64,000 nt of DNA from a virus. The notes beneath the pieces were generated by a model. That model was given only the letters and a program-made list of their open reading frames with translations. It made no database searches and was not told the DNA's origin. Both the position numbers and the translations under genes were made by a program. This document shows, one piece after another, positions 54,608-63,080 of the stretch (position 1 is its first letter; each line of letters opens with the position of its first letter). The stretch is taken from positions 1 to 64,000 of the IMG/VR virus record IMGVR_UViG_3300021598_001506. One strand, given 5' to 3'.

Positions 54608-56194
54608 ATGGCAGCAAAACGCTTAGGTCTTGCTACTCCCAATGCAAACATAGCTACTCTGCTTGCTACCAACGACACAGTTGGTGTTGCTTCTGTAATT
54701 GTTTCAAACAGAGCTAATATTCAGAGTCTTGTTACTATCTATGTTGAACCAGCCGAAGCCCTCGGTGTAGAGGCAACTCGTTCCTACATTGTCGACAATT
54801 TGGCTGTTTCTGTGGGCCAATCTTTTGAGACATTTAGATTTGCTTTAAATGCTGGAGACCAAATTTGGGTTAAGTCCAGCACATCTCTTGCTAATTTTTC
54901 TGCAACTCTTGTTTATGACCAAGCTGGTAGAGCAAATATAACTTATTCTTCAAATCAACCAGGATTTCCTTCTGTAGGAGATATTTGGATTGATTCTGAT
55001 ACTCAGGAAGTTAATTTTTATACGGGTTCAGGATTTAATACTGTAGCAAGTATTGCTCCTTCAGGTCCTACAGGTCCTGCTGGCCCATCTGGTCCTACTG
55101 GCCCATCGGGACCTACTGGTCCTCAGGGGTCTAGCGTTCGTATTCTTGGAACATATGCAACTCTTAATCTTCTTCAAGCTGATAACCCAATTGGTGCAAT
55201 TGGAGATGCTTATGTTGTTGCTTCAGAATTTGTTTACGCATGGTCAGACCTTAACCAAGAGTGGGCGCTTGTTGGTCCAATTGGTGTAACTGGCCCAGCT
55301 GGTCCTACTGGTGCGACTGGTCCTCAGGGTATTGGTGGAGCAGATGGTGCAACAGGTGCTACTGGTCCTGCTGGTGAACCAGGAGGCCCTACTGGTGCTG
55401 CTGGTCCAACAGGTCCGACAGGTTCACTTGGACCTACTGGTCCAACTGGTCCTGAGGGACCCACTGGTCCAACAGGTTCTATTGGTGAGACAGGTATAGT
55501 TTCTGGTGCAGTTCCTCCAGCCGATGTATCAAGTATCTGGGTGGATACAACTGTAGATTCAGCAATTCTTATTCACGCTGCAACGCACGCTGTCGGTGGC
55601 GGTGATGAGTTAACTCTTGCTACAAGTCAAATTACAGGTTTGAATACAAGACTTGGTGATTTAGACGTTCTAACTAATGGTGAAGGCAGCATTGATAGAA
55701 AAGCTCCACTCACTGGTGTTGCATATGGAGCATCAGGAAACCTTATTCTAACTTATCGTCGAGCAATCAAAACAGAAACTATTACAAAACTTTCTATGGC
55801 TTGCGGTACTGCTGCTGGTGCAACCCCAACACTAGTGAAATATGGAATCTATTCAGTAAATGACTCTACTGGAGATTTAACTTTGGTAGCGTCTACTGCA
55901 AACGACACATCAATTTTTTCAACCGCTAACAGCGCTTTTGAAGTTAACTTAACTTCATCATTTACCAAGACAGCTGGTAATTTGTATGCATATGCAGTTG
56001 TACTGGTGAGCACACAAACGCTTCCTACAGTTATTGGTCACGCACATGTTGCATCTGCTGGTGTTAACGCAATCTTGGCTTTACCTCCAAGAATTACAGG
56101 TCTAGTTGCTGCTCAGACAGATTTACCAAGTTCTATTTCTGCAGGTTCTATAACAGCTTCTAACCGTGCACTGTGGACGCACGCCCTACCTTAA
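54608..56194 (+). CDS. Collagen-like fibre protein
   Basis: A 528-aa protein. The N-terminal 110 residues ('[20 protein letters not shown]') parallel those of the gene at 50559, so both likely dock at the same tail position. Short collagen tracts (about 150-180 and 222-300) surround the module 'LLQADNPIGAIGDAYVVASE'. A beta-rich C-terminal domain follows (about 310-528, 'GGGDELTLATSQITGLNTRL'). The two genes may encode alternative or mixed fibres. Confidence 0.75.
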   Translation: MAAKRLGLATPNANIATLLATNDTVGVASVIVSNRANIQSLVTIYVEPAEALGVEATRSYIVDNLAVSVGQSFETFRFALNAGDQIWVKSSTSLANFSATLVYDQAGRANITYSSNQPGFPSVGDIWIDSDTQEVNFYTGSGFNTVASIAPSGPTGPAGPSGPTGPSGPTGPQGSSVRILGTYATLNLLQADNPIGAIGDAYVVASEFVYAWSDLNQEWALVGPIGVTGPAGPTGATGPQGIGGADGATGATGPAGEPGGPTGAAGPTGPTGSLGPTGPTGPEGPTGPTGSIGETGIVSGAVPPADVSSIWVDTTVDSAILIHAATHAVGGGDELTLATSQITGLNTRLGDLDVLTNGEGSIDRKAPLTGVAYGASGNLILTYRRAIKTETITKLSMACGTAAGATPTLVKYGIYSVNDSTGDLTLVASTANDTSIFSTANSAFEVNLTSSFTKTAGNLYAYAVVLVSTQTLPTVIGHAHVASAGVNAILALPPRITGLVAAQTDLPSSISAGSITASNRALWTHALP

Positions 56195-56213
56195 GAGTCA
56201 ATAGGAGAATAAA

Positions 56214-56675
56214 ATGCCAGTCTTAAAAAAATATGATCTTAACGATCAAATTTGGAAGCCTATTGCTGTTGGAGCCACTGGACCTACAGGACCTACTGGC
56301 TTTGTTGGGCCTACTGGACCAACTGGAGCTCAAGGTATAACTGGTCCTCAGGGAGATTGGTCAACTGCTCAACCTATCGTTACAAAAAGCGCTTCTTTTA
56401 TTTTAGAGCTAACTAATGCTGGAAAAATTTTAAAATGTGATAGCGGCGCTTCTATGGTCGCAACAATACCTGTTGAGGCATCAGTTGCTTTTCAAGACGG
56501 TCAGAAAATCGATTTTATTCAGTATGGAGCAGGTCAGCTCACCATTGCTGGAGCAGTCGGTGTGACAGTGAGAGCAACTCCAACTAATAAATTGAGAGCT
56601 CCTTACTCTGTAGCTTCTGCGGTAAAAATTGGAACTAACGAGTGGATTCTCGTCGGAGACTTGGCGCTAGTTTAA
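56214..56675 (+). CDS. Short collagen-like fibre
   Basis: A 153-aa protein: a short N-terminus (MPVLKKYDLNDQIWKPIAVG), a GPT tract (about 21-45) and a C-terminal domain resembling the end of the 629-aa fibre at 37961 ('ATIPVEASVAFQDGQKIDFI' corresponds to '[20 protein letters not shown]'). GGAG precedes the ATG. Confidence 0.72.
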   Translation: MPVLKKYDLNDQIWKPIAVGATGPTGPTGFVGPTGPTGAQGITGPQGDWSTAQPIVTKSASFILELTNAGKILKCDSGASMVATIPVEASVAFQDGQKIDFIQYGAGQLTIAGAVGVTVRATPTNKLRAPYSVASAVKIGTNEWILVGDLALV

Positions 56676-56676
56676 A

Positions 56677-57306
56677 ATGCCAATAAATGTCGGGTCTATT
56701 GCTGGTGCAGGTTATTTAAAAAATCCTGCCGAAGCTTTTAATTTAGATTACAGGGTTAATTATATTAAAAACCCGACTTTTGAAGTAGATATCTCTGACT
56801 GGACACCTTTTGCTGGGACTACATTAGTAAGAGATACAAACGAATTTAACACAGGTTCGGCTTGTCTTAAAGTTACAAACACCTCTGGAGGAGGTGTTCA
56901 AACAGTCGAAAGAATTGCATTTATTGACACCGCAGAAGAGTGGACTGTCAGCGCTTATGTGAAACTTGACACTCTAAATGACAATGCGACCTACTATCTT
57001 CGTCATCTTCAATACACTACAAGCACTGCTTCAGCTGCTATATCTAGTGGAAATATTGGAATTCAAGCTCTAACTAGTGCTGACGGCTGGGTTAGATTGA
57101 GCGGGTCTTTTACTAGAACTTCTGGAGCTAACTTTTTTGCATTAAGAATTGTGACCACTTCAGCATCTAATACAGACGTATTTTTTGTTGACTCTGTTAT
57201 GGCAGAAAGGTCTTCTACTTTGGGGACCTATTTTGATGGCTCACTAGACGGATTTTGGACTGGAACCCCCCACTCAAGCTATAGCGGTGCTACCCCATAC
57301 GTGTAA
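56677..57306 (+). CDS. Carbohydrate-binding-module-like protein
   Basis: A 209-aa jelly-roll-type protein. 'IKNPTFEVDISDWTPFAG', 'NTGSACLKVTNTSGGG' and 'WTVSAYVKL' follow the pattern of CBM family 4/9-like domains, and a final segment 'SSTLGTYFDGSLDGFWTGTP' is common in phage tail proteins with this fold. It begins one base after the previous stop. It probably recognises a host surface glycan. Confidence 0.7.
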   Translation: MPINVGSIAGAGYLKNPAEAFNLDYRVNYIKNPTFEVDISDWTPFAGTTLVRDTNEFNTGSACLKVTNTSGGGVQTVERIAFIDTAEEWTVSAYVKLDTLNDNATYYLRHLQYTTSTASAAISSGNIGIQALTSADGWVRLSGSFTRTSGANFFALRIVTTSASNTDVFFVDSVMAERSSTLGTYFDGSLDGFWTGTPHSSYSGATPYV

Positions 57307-57338
57307 TTTAAGGTAAGCTATTTCACGAAAGGACGAAA

Positions 57339-57914
57339 ATGACATATCCCAACTGGTTTGAAAATGATGGTCAAGAGAACTTTAAAAACCATCTACTAGA
57401 GTTTTTAAATAAACCTGCTCGAATGTTGCAAATAGGTGCATACACAGGGGATGCTTCTGTGTGGCTTTGGGACAACATACTACGTCACAACCCAGACTCG
57501 GTGTTGATTGATGTGGACACGTGGGAGGGTTCTGACGAACCTGTTCATAATCAGATGAACTGGGAGTCTGTAGAAAGTTTTTATGATGTAAAAACTTTAG
57601 TAGGGCAGCAGAGCAAAAAAATTATTAAAGTCAAGTCTACAAGTGATTGGTTCTTTAAAAATAATCTAGAGAAGTATGACTTTGTGTATGTTGATGGAGA
57701 CCATACTTCCTATGGTGTAATAAAGGATGCAATAAGCGCTTACGAGTGTTTAAATGTAAATGGAATAATAGCTTTTGATGACTATCAATGGTCCGCTGGG
57801 CTTGGCTATTTAAACGAGCCAAAATTGGCAATAGACGCGTTTAGTACAATTTATTCAGACCGACTCGAACTTTTAGTTGACGGGTATCAGCGTTGGTATA
57901 GAAAAATAAGATAG
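57339..57914 (+). CDS. SAM-dependent methyltransferase (Methyltransf_24 type)
   Basis: A 191-aa class I methyltransferase. Motif I is 'MLQIGAYTGDASVWLW' (about residues 29-44). The diagnostic 'FVYVDGDHTSYGVIKDAISA' (about 113-132) and 'NGIIAFDDYQW' place it near the macrocin-O-methyltransferase/Methyltransf_24 group, which acts on sugars and other small groups. AAAGGACG precedes the ATG. It starts the modification cassette after the fibre genes. Confidence 0.8.
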   Translation: MTYPNWFENDGQENFKNHLLEFLNKPARMLQIGAYTGDASVWLWDNILRHNPDSVLIDVDTWEGSDEPVHNQMNWESVESFYDVKTLVGQQSKKIIKVKSTSDWFFKNNLEKYDFVYVDGDHTSYGVIKDAISAYECLNVNGIIAFDDYQWSAGLGYLNEPKLAIDAFSTIYSDRLELLVDGYQRWYRKIR

Positions 57915-57923
57915 GGTGCTCAC

Positions 57924-59000
57924 ATGAAAGTAGCTATATACACAATCGCATTAAATGAACGACAGTTTGTTGATAAATGGTATGAAGCTTCAAAAGAAGC
58001 TGATTACTTGTTAATAGCCGATACAGGCTCCACAGACGGCACCGTTGAGCGTGCAAAAGAGCTTGGAATTAATGTAGTTGATGTTCGAGTATCCCCTTGG
58101 CGTTTTGATGACGCTAGAAACGCAGCAATGGCAGCTTTACCAATCGATATTGATATGTGTATCTCCCTTGATATGGATGAAGTAATTACTCCTAACTGGC
58201 GTCCACTGCTTGAAGCTGCATGGCAACGTGGAGTAACACGTCCTCGCTATAAGCACATTTGGTCTTGGAATGATGATGGAACTCCAGGTTTGGAATTCAG
58301 CTACGACCACATCCACACTCGGAAAAATTACCGCTGGCGTCATCCAGTGCATGAGTGTCTATATGTTTACGGACGCGAAGAAGTGCAAGAATGGATTGAA
58401 GGTTTAGAAACTCACCATCACCCAGACCCAACAAAATCGCGCTCTCAGTATCTACCCTTGCTGGCTCTCTCTGTTCAAGAAGACCCATACAACGACCGCA
58501 ATGCGTTCTACTATGGTCGAGAACTTTATTTCTATGGTCGCTACCAAGAAGCAGCAGTAGAGCTAAAGCGACACCTTGAACTCCCAACAGCTCGATGGGC
58601 ACCAGAGCGTGCTGCATCAATGCGTTTTATTGGTAAGAGCCTTCCTGCAGAGGCAGAGATTTGGTTCCGTAAGGCTATTGATCAAGCTCCAGGACGCCGT
58701 GAACCTTTTGTTGATTTAGCAGAGTTGTACTATCAACGCAAGGACTGGCAGAAGTGTTATGAGGCAGCTAAAGATGCCATCGCTATTGCTGAAAAACCTT
58801 TAGAGTATTTGTGCGAAGCAAAAGCATGGGGAGCAGCCCCGCATGATTTTGCTGCAATTTCTGCTTACTATTTAGGTAAGTTTGAAGAAGCAGTAGAGCA
58901 TGCAAAGAACGCTTTTAGCATCGAGCCAGATAATGAAAGACTTGCAGAAAACCTTAAATTCTGTCTTAGCGCTATAAATCCAGAAGAAAAGAGTGTCTAG
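57924..59000 (+). CDS. Family 2 glycosyltransferase with TPR repeats
   Basis: A 358-aa protein. The N-terminal GT-A fold has 'IYTIALNERQFVDKWYEA' and 'LLIADTGSTDGTVERA' (about 29-44), plus a DxD-like 'SLDMDEV' (about 81-87). The second half is tetratricopeptide-like helices ('NAFYYGRELYFYGRYQEAAV', 'FEEAVEHAKNAFSIEPDNE'). GT2-TPR fusions often glycosylate proteins or peptide chains, with the TPR binding the acceptor, although this is not universal. It overlaps the halogenase start by one base. Confidence 0.85.
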   Translation: MKVAIYTIALNERQFVDKWYEASKEADYLLIADTGSTDGTVERAKELGINVVDVRVSPWRFDDARNAAMAALPIDIDMCISLDMDEVITPNWRPLLEAAWQRGVTRPRYKHIWSWNDDGTPGLEFSYDHIHTRKNYRWRHPVHECLYVYGREEVQEWIEGLETHHHPDPTKSRSQYLPLLALSVQEDPYNDRNAFYYGRELYFYGRYQEAAVELKRHLELPTARWAPERAASMRFIGKSLPAEAEIWFRKAIDQAPGRREPFVDLAELYYQRKDWQKCYEAAKDAIAIAEKPLEYLCEAKAWGAAPHDFAAISAYYLGKFEEAVEHAKNAFSIEPDNERLAENLKFCLSAINPEEKSV

Positions 59001-60505
59001 TGAAATTTGTAGTCTGCGGTGGTGGAACGGCTGGATGGCTTACCGCTCTAACCATTCACTCTAGTAACCCAAAGTTTCATGAAGTAGTGGTTATAGAATC
59101 ACAAAAAATAGGAATTATTGGAGCTGGAGAGGCTACAAGCGGTCTTCTCTATGATGTATTAGATGGCTCTACCTTATTTGGAAATAATCAAACAATAAAT
59201 CCAAACAAAGTGGCTTTTGATTTTGCAGAGTTTGCTAAGAAAGTCGATGCTGTACCTAAGTATGCACTTAAGCACATCAACTGGGCTAAAGACAAAGGCT
59301 CTTATTGGGCACCAATTAACGGCTCAGAAACTTCTAAGCGCTCTCCTGACCATCTGTTTAATTATGTTGTAGCAGAGTTTGGTCCTGAAAAAGCTTATCT
59401 ATCTTCTGTATTAGGGCAGTCTTATGATCTAAATAAACTCCCACCTTCTGGAGGTTATGGGTTCCAGTTTGATGCCCACAAAGTAGCTAAGTTTTTACGA
59501 GAGTATATAACTACAACCACAAAAACTACTCATATAGATTCAATTATCAAGGATGTTACTGTCACTAGCGATGGTCTAGTTGAAAGCGTGACTATCGAAG
59601 ATGGTCAAGTTATTGAAGGAGATTTCTTCATTGACGCTACTGGATTTGTTAGATTATTGGCAAACAAAGTTGGTATTGGGTGGACAGACTACAAAAACCA
59701 ACTTCTTGTAGACAGAGCTATGCCTTTTATAGTTCCATACAAAGAAGAAGAAAAAGTACAACCTGTAACAGTTGCAGAAGCTCTCTCTTCTGGTTGGATG
59801 TGGCGAACTCCTACAGGAGGCCGCCGAGGTTGTGGGTATGTCTATAGCAGTGCGTTTATTTCTGAAGATGAAGCTCAAAAAGAAGCTGAAAAAATTATGG
59901 GGCATCCTATCGAGCCAATTAAGCATATTAAATATGAATCAGGCCGAGTGGACCAATTTTGGAAAGGCAATGTTTTAGTAGTTGGCCTTGCAAGCTCTTT
60001 TATTGAACCTTTAGAGGCAACCAGTATTCATGCAACTATTATGCAAATCTTTAGTTTCTGTCAAGAATATCTTTCAGATACAAAAGAGAAAACTTTAAAC
60101 CCTGCCTCAATACAAAAATACAATGCTAAAACTGAAAAAATGTATGAATACTATAAAGACTTTACAGTGTTCCACTATCAAGGTGGAAGAGAAGATTCTG
60201 AGTTCTGGAAAACTATTAAGTTCGACAAGATTACCTCTCCTGCTGTAGAAAACTACATCGAGAGGTCAAAGAGCAGAATCCCAAGTGTTCTTCATTTTAT
60301 GGATTTCTGGGGCGTTGATTCTCTGTGGAAGTGGACATTAGCTGGTCTTGGATATGTATCCAGAGAGCAAGCGATGGATGAGTTAGTTCAGTTTGACCAA
60401 TTTGAATACGCTCAAAACCACTACAGAGCTTTTAGAGAAGACATGCGAAAAGCACATGAAAATAGTAGACCTTTTGAGATGAATCCGAAAGACTTTATTA
60501 TTTAA
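59000..60505 (+). CDS. Flavin-dependent (tryptophan-type) halogenase
   Basis: A 501-aa enzyme of the Trp_halogenase family (PF04820). It has an FAD-binding 'GGGTAGWLTAL' (7-17), 'GEATSG' (43-48), a lysine in 'KYALKHINWA' (K91 region, near the position of the catalytic Lys of PrnA-type enzymes), 'GWMWRTP' (about 264-270, the WxWxIP-type motif) and 'ASSFIEPLEATSIHATIMQI' near the substrate pocket. It would use FADH2, oxygen and halide to halogenate an electron-rich group. The start is GTG 59000. Similar genes occur in cyanophages. Substrate unknown. Confidence 0.9.
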   Translation: MKFVVCGGGTAGWLTALTIHSSNPKFHEVVVIESQKIGIIGAGEATSGLLYDVLDGSTLFGNNQTINPNKVAFDFAEFAKKVDAVPKYALKHINWAKDKGSYWAPINGSETSKRSPDHLFNYVVAEFGPEKAYLSSVLGQSYDLNKLPPSGGYGFQFDAHKVAKFLREYITTTTKTTHIDSIIKDVTVTSDGLVESVTIEDGQVIEGDFFIDATGFVRLLANKVGIGWTDYKNQLLVDRAMPFIVPYKEEEKVQPVTVAEALSSGWMWRTPTGGRRGCGYVYSSAFISEDEAQKEAEKIMGHPIEPIKHIKYESGRVDQFWKGNVLVVGLASSFIEPLEATSIHATIMQIFSFCQEYLSDTKEKTLNPASIQKYNAKTEKMYEYYKDFTVFHYQGGREDSEFWKTIKFDKITSPAVENYIERSKSRIPSVLHFMDFWGVDSLWKWTLAGLGYVSREQAMDELVQFDQFEYAQNHYRAFREDMRKAHENSRPFEMNPKDFII

Positions 60506-61046
60506 GTTGTTGCTTCTTAAGTTTTTTAGCTAAACGCTTTTTCTCCAGCTTTAGAGCTTTTTTCTCTCGAATGCGTGCTCTTTTTTCAGATTTATCAATA
60601 CGCTCTTGTTTATAAGCTTCGATAGCATTTACGCTAGTTCGACTGCGCCAAGAAAAGCCACATACCGTACATGTGACTATCTTGGCGACAGTCCACCTAC
60701 CACCACCAGGAATTTCCTGAGAACTTGTTTCTAGCTTTGACGGACGAGCTGAACAATAAGGACAGTGCGGGTATCTACGGCGTTTTATCTCTTCACCCTT
60801 GTAAGAGACAGAGAGTGCTCGACGTATCTCGCTCTCGTCTTTGCCACCCCACGTACCCCAAATCTGTCGGTGCTCTAAAGCCCACTGCAAACACTGAGCC
60901 CGTACAGGGCATTCGTAGCAGAGGTTTTTTGCATCGTACTTTTGCTTAGGGTCTTTAGAAAAAAACCAGTCTTTGAAATGAGTATTTTGAGGCTGAGCAC
61001 AAAGGGCTTCAGACTGCCATTCTATGTTGTTAGCTGGTTTCCACAC
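60498..61046 (-). CDS. WhiB-type protein fused to a zinc-ribbon and basic tail
   Basis: A 182-aa protein. Residues 1-75 are a WhiB (Wbl) domain with four Fe-S-binding cysteines (Cys16, Cys43, Cys46, Cys52) and the GTWGG turn (64-68). A second module has Cys95/Cys98 ('CPYC') and Cys126/Cys129 ('CTVC'), a zinc ribbon. A Lys/Arg-rich helix closes the protein. Wbl proteins bind the housekeeping sigma factor. A phage WhiB may redirect or silence host transcription. Its stop overlaps the halogenase end by eight bases. Confidence 0.88.
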   Translation of the reverse strand: MWKPANNIEWQSEALCAQPQNTHFKDWFFSKDPKQKYDAKNLCYECPVRAQCLQWALEHRQIWGTWGGKDESEIRRALSVSYKGEEIKRRRYPHCPYCSARPSKLETSSQEIPGGGRWTVAKIVTCTVCGFSWRSRTSVNAIEAYKQERIDKSEKRARIREKKALKLEKKRLAKKLKKQQLK

Positions 61047-61108
61047 ATATTAGACTATATACTATAGAACCATAAAATAAGCAAGCAACACACTATAAAA
61101 CTATAAAA
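61047..61108. repeat. Short AT-rich repeat before the WhiB-zinc gene
   Basis: Three spaced copies of ACTATAAA(A) lie in 61071-61095 with further TATA-rich sequence. They lie upstream of the minus-strand WhiB-zinc gene and probably form its promoter region. Confidence 0.4.
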
Positions 61109-61447
61109 CTATAATTCAACCCAAGTAAACTCAAAGACTTCTTCTACATACTCACCGTACTCGGTTTCACCATTTGCATCACAGAAGGTGTAATTATTTT
61201 CTCCTTCTATAATACCTGCCCAACCAATTTCTACATGTGAATCCACAATTGAATTGAAGCCATCTGATAGAGAATCAACTATGCCGTCTCTTTGCAGCGT
61301 TGATGCTAGACCTCTGCGAACTAGCTCATTTTCAAGATCAACATGCTCTTTAGTATAATAAATGCTATCAGTGTAAAGCTTTTGCTCGATGTAGCCTTCG
61401 CCATCCCAATGAATCCAGAGGGACTCGCCGATTCTTTTATCCTTCAT
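61109..61447 (-). CDS. Hypothetical protein
   Basis: A 112-aa acidic protein (MKDKRIGESLWIHWDGEGYI...). It is beta-rich at the N-terminus and ends 'GEYVEEVFEFTWVEL'. No family is recognised. It starts two bases after the neighbouring zinc-ribbon gene ends, in a row of small minus-strand genes. Confidence 0.6.
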   Translation of the reverse strand: MKDKRIGESLWIHWDGEGYIEQKLYTDSIYYTKEHVDLENELVRRGLASTLQRDGIVDSLSDGFNSIVDSHVEIGWAGIIEGENNYTFCDANGETEYGEYVEEVFEFTWVEL

Positions 61448-61449
61448 GA

Positions 61450-61770
61450 CTACTCCCTATCTTCTCCATAGTAGCCACCAAGTTCGTCTTCTTGGTACTC
61501 ATCTTCCTCATACATTCGAGGCTCTTCAGAGTCCGCAGAGAATACAATCTTGTGCTCTTTTACATCAAAAATCCCAGCGATTGTTATTTTCCCGCAAATG
61601 GAGCAACTTTCAACTGTTCCTGTATTTATCTTTTGGGGGACATCTACACCTGATAAAGCCATTTTAATGTTGCCATGGTCATCCATACTGTGTGGCTCCC
61701 AGCGGGCGTGCTCTTTTAACCAGCACTGTTCACACACTGGTGTAGGAGTGACTATAGGTCCACCGCTCAT
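61450..61770 (-). CDS. Zinc-ribbon-like small protein
   Basis: A 106-aa acidic protein with two CxxC pairs ('VCEQCWLKEH' and 'SCSICGKI'), which can form one zinc site. The acidic C-terminus (EEDEYQEDELGGYYGEDRE) is disordered. Often such proteins sit in actinophage early or late small-gene arrays. The exact role is unknown. Confidence 0.65.
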   Translation of the reverse strand: MSGGPIVTPTPVCEQCWLKEHARWEPHSMDDHGNIKMALSGVDVPQKINTGTVESCSICGKITIAGIFDVKEHKIVFSADSEEPRMYEEDEYQEDELGGYYGEDRE

Positions 61771-61779
61771 ACAATAATT

Positions 61780-62058
61780 TTACGCTGTTTTCTTGTAGGG
61801 GAATGGCCTACGTTTGCTCTTTATATGCTTCCTGTCGGCAGGGCTTAAACCGCCCCACAAACCAAACTCTTCGTTTTCTAATCCCCACAAAGCACATTCA
61901 ACAAGATGTGCGCAACTCTTACAGATTTTTCTAGCACCTTCGTAATTTATCTCTGGTGTTCCTGGCAAACTGGGTTCATCTCTATCTTCAGCAAAAAAGA
62001 AGTTTCCTCCTACCTGAGCACAAAGGGGGTCTTCATACTGCCAAGGCGGACGAATCAT
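61780..62058 (-). CDS. WhiB-family transcriptional regulator
   Basis: A 92-aa compact Wbl protein with Cys13, Cys46, Cys49 and Cys55 as the Fe-S ligands, then 'EFGLWGGLSPADRKHI', the G[VIL]WGG turn and basic segment typical of the family. It is close in length to cellular WhiB proteins. A second Wbl protein lies at 60498-61046. Confidence 0.92.
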   Translation of the reverse strand: MIRPPWQYEDPLCAQVGGNFFFAEDRDEPSLPGTPEINYEGARKICKSCAHLVECALWGLENEEFGLWGGLSPADRKHIKSKRRPFPYKKTA

Positions 62059-62065
62059 TTAGAAT

Positions 62066-62374
62066 TTATCCCTTCTTCTTCTTGTCTTCTCGAAGTCCTA
62101 CTTCATAACCACATCCAGCATAGCCAGCAATATCAATCCATGTGTCTGGTTGGAAATCACCTTTATTTGCATAGCGAGCCATTTTCAAACCCACCATCAT
62201 CATTGCTACATCTTCATTTGAAATAGGAATTCCAAGAATTACAGACCAAATTTTTGCTGTTCTGTCGAAGTTATCTTCAGGGTCTCCATAATTGGTGTTT
62301 CTATCAGTAGAGATGATACGAGCTGCTTCTCTAAGAGCTTCTATGCGTGGGGGTGTTACTTCATTTTCTGACAT
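62066..62374 (-). CDS. DUF6378-like phage protein
   Basis: A 102-aa protein with 'DRNTNYGDPEDNFDRTAKIW' and 'DVAMMMVGLKMARYANK...TWIDIAGYAGCGYE', a pattern I recognise from the DUF6378 family widespread in actinophages. The helical, acidic-residue-bearing layout resembles MazG-like nucleotide-binding helices, but no activity is claimed. It overlaps the upstream gene by 14 bases. Confidence 0.78.
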   Translation of the reverse strand: MSENEVTPPRIEALREAARIISTDRNTNYGDPEDNFDRTAKIWSVILGIPISNEDVAMMMVGLKMARYANKGDFQPDTWIDIAGYAGCGYEVGLREDKKKKG

Positions 62375-62612
62375 CTTTTACCTTCGCAATCACTTGTGCA
62401 GAGTATTCGTATACAGACGTAATGTCTTCTTTTTGAGTGACTATTAGTTCGTAATTGACTTGTTGAAAATTTTCTGGAGTGTCTTCTTCGTCAAAAAAAT
62501 CATCTCCTTCGTCATTAGTCCCTAAAAATTTTGCAATAGCTATGTCAGCTTTTTCACGAAGCTCTTCATAACTATCACCCTGAACTGTTATGTTCAGGGT
62601 AATACTTTTCAT
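62361..62612 (-). CDS. Hypothetical small acidic protein
   Basis: An 83-aa protein beginning MKSITLNITVQGDSYEELRE. A beta-alpha N-terminus precedes an acidic loop (DEGDDFFDEEDTPENF) and two strands. It overlaps both neighbours (four bases at the start, 14 at the end), so it belongs to the same transcript. Confidence 0.6.
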   Translation of the reverse strand: MKSITLNITVQGDSYEELREKADIAIAKFLGTNDEGDDFFDEEDTPENFQQVNYELIVTQKEDITSVYEYSAQVIAKVKDVRK

Positions 62613-63031
62613 GTCAAGACCAGCTTCTCTAATTTAGCTGGTGGGTAGTGAGCCCCGTCAAGAACAGGTTCTTTACCATCATTACTTTTAATAATGACGT
62701 CTCCGTACCTAACACCCACAACAACGCCTCGACGTCCGTTGTGAATTGATCCGAGCTCTCCATCAAAAGCATTAGCTTTGACTCGTACTTGTTCGGCTAC
62801 TTTAATAAAACCTGCTTGTACTGGAATCCAAGTTTCATTTTTATTTTCTTTAACAACAATGTGACCTTTTGCTAGTGAAGCAAACATGTCAATTGCTTTA
62901 TTTTTAAATTCAGGAGTAAGGTCTAAAGACTCAATCAGTTCGATTAATTTCATTGTGGCATCGCCAACTGGCTTTCTTACCTTAGCTGCCTGTAATTGGG
63001 ATTTAACCCAATCCATGTCTAACTTTGACAT
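62609..63031 (-). CDS. Actinophage-type protein with KOW/SH3-like C-terminus
   Basis: A 140-aa protein from ATG 63031 (MSKLDMDWVKSQLQA), preceded by AAGGAGG; a longer reading from 63046 would place its start upstream of that site. A helical N-terminal half is followed by 'EQVRVKANAFDGELGSIHNG' and 'GVVVGVRYGDVIIKSNDG', which looks like a KOW-type SH3 barrel. Function unknown. Confidence 0.65.
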   Translation of the reverse strand: MSKLDMDWVKSQLQAAKVRKPVGDATMKLIELIESLDLTPEFKNKAIDMFASLAKGHIVVKENKNETWIPVQAGFIKVAEQVRVKANAFDGELGSIHNGRRGVVVGVRYGDVIIKSNDGKEPVLDGAHYPPAKLEKLVLT

Positions 63032-63080
63032 TTGACCTCCTTTCATACAGTGTATTAGTTTTTAGTTGTTTAGTAAAGGT

